NCBI GenBank assembly: GCA_033977485.1
Contig: CM066988.1
Coordinates: 28,810,501 to 28,874,500 of the forward strand
Source of the DNA: Hydrangea macrophylla
Taxonomy: Eukaryota; Streptophyta; Magnoliopsida; Cornales; Hydrangeaceae
Direction: 5' to 3'
Length of the DNA stretch: 64,000 nucleotides
Part shown: piece by piece, positions 56,795-64,000 of the stretch
Layout of the letters: every line of letters starts with the position of its first letter
How positions within the stretch are numbered: position 1 is the stretch's first letter
The notes under the pieces: generated by a model
Databases searched by the model: none
Told to the model about the DNA's origin: nothing
What the model saw: only the letters and a program-made list of their open reading frames with translations
Position numbers and translations under genes: made by a program

Positions 56795-58310
56795 GCTTTT
56801 CTCTATGATTTCCGCTTCTCAGTGTAGTCACGGCTTTAGCATGTTCTTGATTGTTAGGACCATTGTTATGTCCCTTGGGGTTCGGAAGTGGTTGGGCAGG
56901 GAATGTCCCTCCTAAACCCTCTTGCTGTGCATCTATCCTTTCTAACGTGGCAGACATTCTACTCATCATCTGTATGAGTTGCTGCGTTAGATTGGCATTG
57001 GCAAGTGGCTCTTCTTCTTGTACCTTCTTGTGTGGTGGCACATAGGTATTGGTCTGTGGTGCATTGGAGGGTTGAGCTTGATTGTAGTTATTGGTTCTGT
57101 TTTGATTGTATTGATGGGACGACCTATTGTTTTGCCCTTGATATTGATTGTTGTTGTAGGGCTGCTGTTGATATTGATTTTGGGTCCTAGCATTATTTCT
57201 CCAATCAAAACCGGGGTGATTCCATCTATTGTTACTTTGAAAGTTATTGTTGGAATTCCCCGCCCCTCGAAAACCTTGCATGGCATTCATCTCCATAGGG
57301 GCCTGCTCTTGAAAATATGGCACATTGGGACAGTATTGAGTTGTATGTCCCAACATGTTGCATGTGCCGCATGGTTCCTCAGGCATAACCTTCCTAGAGC
57401 TCTCTCCTCGCATCCCTAGTTCTTCTACCTTCTTTGCCAGTTCTTTGTATTTGTTCATCAGACGATCTTCACTTTTCAATTGGTACAAACTCTTATCTTC
57501 CACACTCGATATTTGAGTTCGAGGTGTATCTTCAGAGTTAGACCATTCATGAGCATGTTCAGCTAACCACTCGAAATGAGCTTCAGCCTCTTCGGTGTTC
57601 TTTTGAAGGAATGGTCCAGAGCTCATAGTTTCGACCAACTTCTTTGTTTCACCATTTAGTCCTTCATAGAAGTGACTGATGGTACGCCATTTCTCATATC
57701 CGTGGTGGGGACATGAGAGGAGCAAATCTTTGAAATGCTCCCAAGTTTGGTTGAAGATTTCATTGCTCCTCTGCTTGTATGAACTTATTTGGCGTTTTAG
57801 CTCTGTGGTCATGCGAGGTGGAAAGAATTTCTTCAAAAATACAGTGTTCATCGCATGCCATGTGAAGATTGAATTCGATTTCAGGGTGAGTAACCACGCC
57901 TTCGCTTTATCCTTCAAGGTGAAGGGAAATAACATTAAGCGTGTCACATCTACAGGAAAAGTTTGGGAGAATGTTTTACAAACATCCTCGAAATCCTTAA
58001 CGTGTAGATATGCCTTCTCGCTTTCCATCCCATGAAATGTTGGGAGGAGTTGAATCATCCCATTGCGAAATTGAAATTCGCCAGCGTCTGGGGGAATGAG
58101 AATGCAAGAAGGAGTAGGTGCGTGTTCTGGTTGCATGAGATCGCACAACGGACGTAGTGAATCATCAATTGGCACCACGACATTGTCACCATGTTCACTC
58201 TGATTATCATCCATTGATTCAGTTGGAGTGGTGATAGGGTTACTAGAACTGGAAGAACTAGATGAATATAGAAGATTGCCGACAATTCCATGGACAGAAC
58301 TATCAGGCAT
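56745..58310 (-). pseudogene. gag: Athila-like gag, long and nearly intact
   Basis: I choose ATG 58310 (MPDSSVHGIVGNLLYS); the frame is open further upstream to 58379. In order: a Ser-rich and acidic N-terminus, the capsid core with SEKAYLHVKDFEDVCKTF, LFPFTLKDKAKAWLLTL, FLKKFFPPRMTTELKR and FYEGLNGETKKLVE, the zinc knuckle CGTCNMLGHTTQYC at about residue 313, a long Asn/Gln-rich region and a last part ending in TTLRSG. A frameshift near 56800 separates it from the protease. The primer site lies 107 bases upstream. Confidence 0.88.
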
Positions 58311-58416
58311 TAATGAGAGAATCGAAGAAGATTGAAAACCTAGAGAACTCAAAGAAAAAGGAAAACATAAATAGATCAAGAAAGATTGAGGTAATCTAAG
58401 GAATTGATCGTCGCCT

Positions 58417-58434
58417 TCCCAGGCAACGGCGCCA
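58417..58434 (-). other. Primer-binding site of the Athila-like element
   Basis: On the minus strand TGGCGCCGTTGCCTGGGA, six bases inside the LTR end. This is the standard Athila-type site. Confidence 0.9.
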
Positions 58435-58440
58435 AAAACT

Positions 58441-59092
58441 TGACACGAGAATTATCTTCTGTGCTCTCGTGCAATACCCAAGTGTAGGTAGACGTGCAAG
58501 TAGTAACTGGTAAGACCAGGTCGATCCCACAGGGAAGGTGTTGACCTATTTACTTAGACTAAACTCAAAAGAAAGAGAAACAAAATCAATAAGACTTAAT
58601 AATGGCGCAGAACACAAAGTTCCACAAACTAAGACTACTAACAAAAGTAATTCAGATTAAACTAAAGAACTAATTAGCTAGTTAAAGCAATACTCTAAAA
58701 TAGGATTTAACTTTAAAAAGAAAATGTTGGGATTACACGAATCCACAGTAATCTAACCATCTACCAGGAAGTTACTTTGAAGCACTAAGGAGTATATTAC
58801 CCACAGTTTTCCGTATTTCTCTGAAAATAAAGAATCCACAGCCCTTTCATGACCGGGACTATATCATCACAGTTAACTTGAAACACGTGAAAGCGGTTTA
58901 ATTCAATAGTTAAGACTCGCACCCACAATGGTGTTAGCATTGAAGGTGGTTTGCAAAATGTATTGAAAGAAAATGCCTTAGAGCCTTGATTTTGAAAAAT
59001 GTTTTGACAAACTGAGCATTTCGGGACAGTATGATAACGAATCTAAAAAAAAAAAGGTCCTGGAATACTGCAGGGAACATCCTCAAGAATCA
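58441..59092 (-). repeat. Athila-like 5' LTR, truncated
   Basis: Matches 45418-46071 with about eleven differences, then stops matching after CAAGAATCAG. Only the last 652 bp of the LTR (on the minus strand) remain, so the promoter part is missing. Confidence 0.88.
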
Positions 59093-60072
59093 GGAGACCA
59101 TTTGAGTTGAAATAAATAAGATTAGACAAAAATAGTAGCAGTTTTTTATGAATTACAGAGAGCAGATCAGACGTTCAAAAATAGGAATAAAATACTTTCA
59201 ACGGTTGGATCTTAATGATTTTTTGATATGTTATGCCTCTGTGAGTCTAGTTTCTAACCCAAAAAGAAAATCGAGGTTTCAACGGTTAGATCTCCGGGAA
59301 TACTGAAAATACTAGACCTCACTCAGGATTTTGCAACTCTCTGTCCAGAGATCTTGTATGATTTTTTAAAAATAGCAAACAAATCCGAATTGCTTCATTC
59401 TTTTTAGGGAACTCTCCTAACACATTAAGGTTTTTAGAAAAAAATATTGGAGGTCATGAAAACCTGGTTAGAGCTCTGATCTATCAATTTTAAAACCGGT
59501 TTGCTGTATTAAAATTTTGGACAGAGAGTTGCTTATTTGGAAATTATAAGCCCAAACCATCATAAGTATGGAATCATATCAAAACAACAATCATAGTGGT
59601 ACTCATATGAGTTATGAACACCCTCCAATTGGTCTCATCCCATTCCAATGGACCATGATTTAATAAAAAATCTTTGATCACAGAGGATTTAAGGATTCAC
59701 TACACCAATGTTGAATTAATGTTCATATATTAAAACCAACTTGATCCATGATCCTACAAAGGACTAGAACCAAGCATGGTTGTGATTATTGGGACAAATT
59801 AATGACATAGGAAGATGTTCATAGATTTAACCTTGATGGATTCTTATCATAGATCTCATAGTTGGAGATCTATCAAGAAAATCCTAAGGTCTTACTTATT
59901 TTAAATATATACTATGAAAATCTACATCCAATTCTTCTCTCAAATACATGATCATGGAAGAATATAGAGTCAATTTATTCTCCTCTCAAGTTAATGGTCC
60001 TTGGAGAATATAGATTTAATTCTCCTCCCAAATTAATGGTCCTTGGAGAATATAGATTTATTTCTACATGAA
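59093..60072. other. Unassigned AT-rich DNA, left of the solo LTR
   Basis: No ORF. ATTTTGGACAGAGAGTTGC near 59515 and its near-complement GCAACTCTCTGTCCAGAG near 59332 form an inverted pair. CAACGGTT(G/A)GATCT occurs twice, and AATGGTCCTTGGAGAATATAG twice near 59993 and 60040. It may be part of another LTR. Confidence 0.4.
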
Positions 60073-60077
60073 CCTCT
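60073..60077 (+). repeat. Target site duplication CCTCT, left copy
   Basis: Directly before the solo LTR; repeated at 63366-63370. Confidence 0.85.
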
Positions 60078-60365
60078 TGTAGACACCCCATTTTGTCGGC
60101 TATCAGATTTAGGAGACCCATAGCTTGGTGGTTCACAATGATCTAAAAGACTCAAAAGGACTCTCGGAAGTCAGCTCCATCTCTCAGAATGCTCAGGATG
60201 ACCAAAATGCCCCTAAAAGCCCGAAACTCCCAGATTTGGTCCCAAAGTTCTGAAAACATGCTATGTTGTAAGAAAAGCGATAAAAAGAGTTTTCAAGAGA
60301 AATCGGGTAAAATCGTCAGCCCCCAGAGACCCTCGGAAGTCCCGGAAGCTCCCGGAAAGTCCCCG

Positions 60366-60592
60366 TTGACCGGTTTGACCAAGGTTTGACTAGGTTTGAC
60401 CAAGGTTTGACTAGGTTTGACCAAGTTTGACCGAGATCGTCCGAATTCACCAAAATCATTTTAAATCATGGGAAAAGTGTTAAAACAAGTTCCAAAAAAA
60501 AATCGAGCGAAAACATCGGCTCCCGGGAACTCCCGGAGGTTTCCAGAACTTCCCGGGAATCCCAGGTTTGACCAGTTTGACCAGAATTTGAC
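60366..60592 (+). promoter_or_regulatory. TTGAC (W-box core) arrays in the solo LTR
   Basis: Seven TTGAC words start at 60366, 60375, 60386, 60396, 60407, 60417 and 60427, a mean spacing of about 10.2 bp. Three more start at 60568, 60577 and 60588. All point the same way. This would place WRKY-type sites on one face of the helix, 590-810 bp upstream of the TATA box. Confidence 0.6.
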
Positions 60593-60951
60593 TTTGGAAT
60601 CGGGGCACCAAAACAATTTTCAAATATTTTTCATGGATACTAGAGGTCAATAGCTTTCCAACGGTATATCGTACATAATTTCTGGATTTAAAACGAATTT
60701 ATTATGAATTTCCAAAGGTGAAAAAGGCGATCAAATCGGCTTTTAAGCCGAATACCACAAACCTTTTCAAAGTGACCTATCCCCGAACTATTTTTTATGT
60801 AAAGTAGACTCCATTACCTTTCCAACGGTATATCACAACCTCAATTTGGAGTTCGTATGCATTTTCTGTGAATTTCGGACAAAATGGGGCCTTTTCGCGA
60901 ATACCGGGACTTCAGGGGGCCTAAACAGCATTATCTGGACGAGGGAGGAGC

Positions 60952-61034
60952 ACTGCCGCCGCGGCACTGGCCCACTGACGCCGCGGCACTGGTCCACTGC
61001 CGCCGCGGCACTGGCCCAGTGCCGCCGCGGCACT
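60952..61034 (+). repeat. 22-bp GC-rich hairpin array
   Basis: ACTGCCGCCGCGGCACTGGCCC repeats four times at 60952, 60974, 60996 and 61018, in otherwise AT-rich DNA. GTGCCGC-C-GCGGCAC is a near-perfect palindrome, and GCCGCC is a core known from ethylene-response (GCC-box) elements. About 150 bp upstream of the TATA box. Confidence 0.8.
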
Positions 61035-61178
61035 CTCCTCCAGAACAGTGTATTTTTGTAATTAAGTTTGTGGTCCCATTTTGATTAATTAAAAGCCAAA
61101 ACGACATAATTTTATGATTTCAGATGTTTGGAGCCAATGGGAGTACTTTCTAAATCCCAAAAACACCCCAAGTTGGCC

Positions 61179-61319
61179 TATATAAACACCCCATTACTCC
61201 TCATTTTAGGAGAGTCAAATGTGAGTTTTGGAAAAGTTTGGGAGAGAAAGTTGTAGAGATAAGGTTAGAGTAGAGTGAAAAGAAGCTTTCTTCTTTGATT
61301 TTCAAAAACAAAAGTGAGT
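61179..61319 (+). promoter_or_regulatory. Family B LTR core promoter and splice-donor-like site
   Basis: TATATAAAC at 61179-61187, a purine-rich leader, then AAA-GTGAGTT with GTGAGT at 61314-61319. The left LTR copy has the same at 35767 and 35899, with nearly equal spacing. Confidence 0.6.
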
Positions 61320-63135
61320 TCTAACTTTGTTTTTTACTTCATTACTTCCATTTACTTCAACATTCAATACTCCCAACCACCATTTTAGTGAGCATTTAAG
61401 AGAATGGAAGCTTCTTCCATGTCTAGTGTCATTACATATGAGTGAAACATCAATCTACAAGTTCATGCTTCATGAATATCATCTATTGATCATCATCTAC
61501 TTGCTTGTTTATTTATTGTTTATCTCTTCTTCCCCCATTTCTTTTTTTGTTTTTTTTATTTACTTACTAGTTCATCATCATCTAAGTGATGACATGAAGT
61601 TTGGGGTGAGTGAATCCTTATGGATAGTAGCTCTTGACCTCAAAAACATGTTTGATAGATGATGATCATAACCTCAATACTCCCAAGGTATTCTTGGAAT
61701 GTATTGAAGTTATGTTCAAAAAATAAAATAAATCTCTCCAACAATCTTGGAGGTTCTTAATGATGAGTTTGATATTGGCATTCTAAGTGGCTATAATCCT
61801 TATTGAGTGTTGAAAATATGTTTTCAAAACATCTATTTCAAAACCCCTCTCAATCCCTCTCATTTGGTTTCAAGAAACAAAACCTTGTTTTTCCCCAAAA
61901 TCTCCAAAACAATGAGTCAAAACAGTGAGTGAGTTGAGTTCAAAGATTTCTCTAGAACTCAATACTCAACATATGGATGCAAGGCCACTTAGAATGTCTT
62001 CCTAACTCATTGGAGAACACCCATGATTTTTGGTTTGACTTGGAAGTACTTGGAAATGGTCCATTTGGATCCCAACATTCCTTCCAAACATTCTGTTTTT
62101 GCTGTCACAGCAGCTAGGTCCACTTTCAACCTCTTTTACAGAACACTTTTCCAAAAAGGGTGGTCCTAACTTATTTTTTCCTTAAAATTCAATGTCTTAG
62201 GGAACTTTCTGTATAAAATGGGCCCTTAGATCATTCGTTTTCATTTTCTAAGATTTTCTAACATTTCAGTCGACAGTACGGACTCTGTTTCTGAGTGACC
62301 TGTGTTGTTTATATGTTTTCTCTCAATCTGTGATAGCTATTCAAGATTGGCTTTTTGGGTTGTATTCTAGACACAATAAGGAACATCTCCACAAAAAATA
62401 ATTCATTGAAAACATTCCTAACCCCTCTTTTCAAATTTCCAAAGATGATGCTACTGTTCTGTCCACTATTCACAGCAAGCATACCTTAACTTTCATTCTT
62501 TGATTTAATGCTTATATGCATTCCAAATTAGCTCATATCTTAGTAAGTAGTTCATACTACATTTGTATATATCCTATGTTGATTTAATCCATTCATTCAT
62601 ACACATTTTAGACTTCTAAGTCATTTTAGAAATCCATGTACACAAAACACACTACAACCTTTGCACATTTTTAGATACATACAATGCACTCATGCAAGAT
62701 TTGGGGTTTTTGTAACTCTTAATCTAAGAAGATTATAAGGAATGAACTTGATCACACGTTCATGCTTCCCCTCGATCTAATCATCCTTTCTCATCCGTCC
62801 CGGGGATTGAGAAATCTTCTTTTCTCAAAATTAACATGCATCATTTTAGCTTGCTAAGCATACATTGATTTCTTTGTTTATTTGTTCCAAGAACAATTCA
62901 TGTCCCCTTTAGATTAAGGAAACTTAATTACTTGATACATGATTAGACGACTTTTCCTAGGTTTATTTGTGTGATCTTTCACTTTACATTGCATGATATT
63001 TGACTTAGATCTTATGAATGATATTTTATCTTTTGATTTTCCATTTCAATTTTCTTATGTGATGTAATATACTATCATAGTATTATTTGTCGAACCATAC
63101 ATAGTATAAGATGATTATTTGGATGCTAATTGAGG

Positions 63136-63151
63136 CCCGTCGAAAGACGGG
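63136..63151 (+). other. Hairpin near the end of the family B LTR
   Basis: CCCGTC-GAAA-GACGGG, a perfect 6-bp stem with a GNRA-type loop, about 215 bp before the LTR end. Related to 16582-16597 and to the inverted copy at 43650-43665. Confidence 0.65.
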
Positions 63152-63365
63152 GCGAGTTGAGGGTGTTTTAGTCGCGACAAAGGCTCCTTCCTCTTTCGTA
63201 CCAAAACCCCGAACCAAGTTCTTTGGTTATGAAGGGCCGGTGCCCTTATCCGTTTGGGTGAGTCAAAATTAGGTTTCTTGGTTCCTTAAAGACCAAGTGG
63301 CGACTCTGTATCTATTTTCAACAATCTCAAACAAGAGAGAAGTGGTCCGATTCCGCGTGTCCACA

Positions 63366-63370
63366 CCTCT
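63366..63370 (+). repeat. Target site duplication CCTCT, right copy
   Basis: Direct repeat of 60073-60077, immediately after the LTR end. Confidence 0.85.
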
Positions 63371-64000
63371 ATGGAATATAGAATGAATTCCATAAGATTC
63401 TTAGTAAGGAGGTCCAAATCATGGGTTAAGACTTGAATCTCACTAATTATGTGTAGATTATGACTATGATTCATTTTAATCTCCATATGGATCATAAGGT
63501 CATAGGAAACTAAGGAATCAAAACTCAAAGAGGCTCACTAGAATATGTAAAATCTCATGAGCCTTATGAGATTTAATAGAAATAAGAAATCAAAGCTTAT
63601 TTAGAGAAATTAGGAACATAAATTCTTCAAAATTGAATTTATTGTAAACCCAAGGCATCAATTAGATCCAAATCAATGAAATATTATGAGATCCAATCAC
63701 AAGTTCTAAGTGGTGTGTGATGAAATGGGGTAAGAAGAGAGGTTTTGAAAATGTGTAAAGTTCCTAGAACTATGAACTTATGATTGAATTGCCTAATTCT
63801 ACAAAGTGATTGAGAGGTTACCTCTATGACCTCAAAGAATTCTTCAATCTCTTGTGAAGCTCTTCTAAGATCTTCAAATTCTTCTCAAAGTTCTTCTAAT
63901 TCTTCAAGAAATTCTTTTCTTCTTCTCTTTCTCTCTCTTAAAACTCAAGTATATCTCTTGTATATGTATGTATATTGATTCAAAAGTTTAAGTCCCCTCA
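63371..64000. other. Unassigned AT-rich DNA, right of the solo LTR
   Basis: Continues 59093-60072 across the solo LTR. A CTT/TTC-rich run at 63830-63945 would be a purine-rich leader on the minus strand, preceded there by TATAC-rich sequence. It may be a minus-strand LTR promoter of an unidentified element. No ORF. Confidence 0.35.

Larger units (their letters stand above)
45418..59092 (-). mobile_element. Athila-like gypsy element, minus strand
   Basis: In minus-strand order: truncated 5' LTR (59092-58441), primer site, gag, protease, reverse transcriptase, RNase H, integrase, two unknown exon-like ORFs, a third ORF, 3' non-coding region, polypurine tract and complete 3' LTR (47059-45418). 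The shared LTR part (about 652 bp) shows only about eleven differences by eye, so this is the youngest large insertion here. It cut the inverted family B LTR. Its own 5' LTR and the flank beyond it were lost, so no target duplication can be tested. Confidence 0.9.
60078..63365 (+). repeat. Solo LTR of Tat/Ogre-like family B
   Basis: A 3288-bp LTR from TGTAGACACCCC to GTGTCCACA with CCTCT on both sides and no internal region, so it arose by recombination between two LTRs. It is the complete reference for the partial LTRs at 34709 and 43402. It holds the TTGAC arrays, a GC hairpin array, a TATA box, a GTGAGT donor-like site and a hairpin. The hydrophobic frame at 61327-61662 is a chance frame. 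Confidence 0.92.

Noticed and set aside
56987..57419. Several open frames opposite the Athila gag
   Set aside because: Shadow frames caused by the Asn/Gln-rich region of Gag.
61327..61662. Hydrophobic 111-residue frame in the solo LTR, looking like a membrane protein
   Set aside because: It lies in T-rich LTR leader sequence, is not open in the left LTR copy, and has no family resemblance.
1..64000. Host genes, tRNA or rRNA genes
   Set aside because: I scanned both strands for non-element ORFs, cloverleaf-like elements and conserved rRNA blocks and found none that I could support; a short or split host exon could still be missed by eye.

Overview
The window is non-coding-rich DNA from a flowering plant with a large, repeat-filled genome. 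I could find no host protein gene, rRNA or tRNA gene. At least 50 kb of the 64 kb is LTR retrotransposon (all recognisable ones Ty3/gypsy), with three small DNA-transposon derivatives and several tandem arrays. The mixture of Tekay/Del-like chromovirus, Athila-like and Tat/Ogre-like elements points to an angiosperm, probably a eudicot; the species cannot be read from the sequence.

Layout. 1-1718: left-truncated minus-strand gypsy element (gag remnant, primer site, one LTR). 1818-21797: a Tat/Ogre-like element (family A) that keeps only a gag remnant; its 5' LTR is split by a complete Tekay-like element (Tekay-1, 2749-15695) with 3.5 kb LTRs and a TATTT target duplication. 21798-24970: an inverted-repeat region, a GGT microsatellite, a 0.54 kb foldback MITE, a Stowaway-type MITE and a TTGTAAC-rich tandem array. 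About 25000-34708: a second, older Tekay-like element (Tekay-2), whose LTR carries a hAT-type MITE and a complete minus-strand gag-only element (27190-30821) and whose pol is cut at 34708. 34709-45417: a Tat/Ogre-like element (family B) with gag, a 5 kb 3' region made of five different tandem arrays, and two LTR pieces in opposite orientation. 45418-59092: a minus-strand Athila-like element with gag, pol, a third ORF and two unknown exon-like ORFs; its 3' LTR is complete and its 5' LTR truncated. 60078-63365: a solo family-B LTR with a CCTCT target duplication, inside unassigned AT-rich DNA.

How the parts work. Each coding element would supply Gag, protease, reverse transcriptase, RNase H and integrase from one genomic RNA primed by a tRNA. 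Every copy here is broken by stops or shifts. Almost all stops that can be compared with family consensus sit at Gln, Arg or Trp codons, as expected from deamination of methylated cytosines. The gag-only elements would depend on proteins supplied in trans.

Most interesting signals. (1) An acidic ORF (ORF0) between primer site and gag in both Tekay-like copies; in Tekay-2 a plausible 97-nt intron would join it in frame to Gag. (2) LTR promoters with a TATA box, a purine-rich leader and a GTGAGT splice-donor-like site. (3) In family B LTRs, TTGAC (W-box core) repeats spaced one helical turn apart, plus a GC-rich 22-bp hairpin array. (4) A hairpin near the LTR end that is kept by compensatory changes between two Tat/Ogre families. 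(5) A fourfold conserved 48-nt module in the Tat/Ogre 3' region. (6) Exon-like unknown ORFs after pol in the Athila-like element. All of these are readings by eye, with no alignment or database search behind them.
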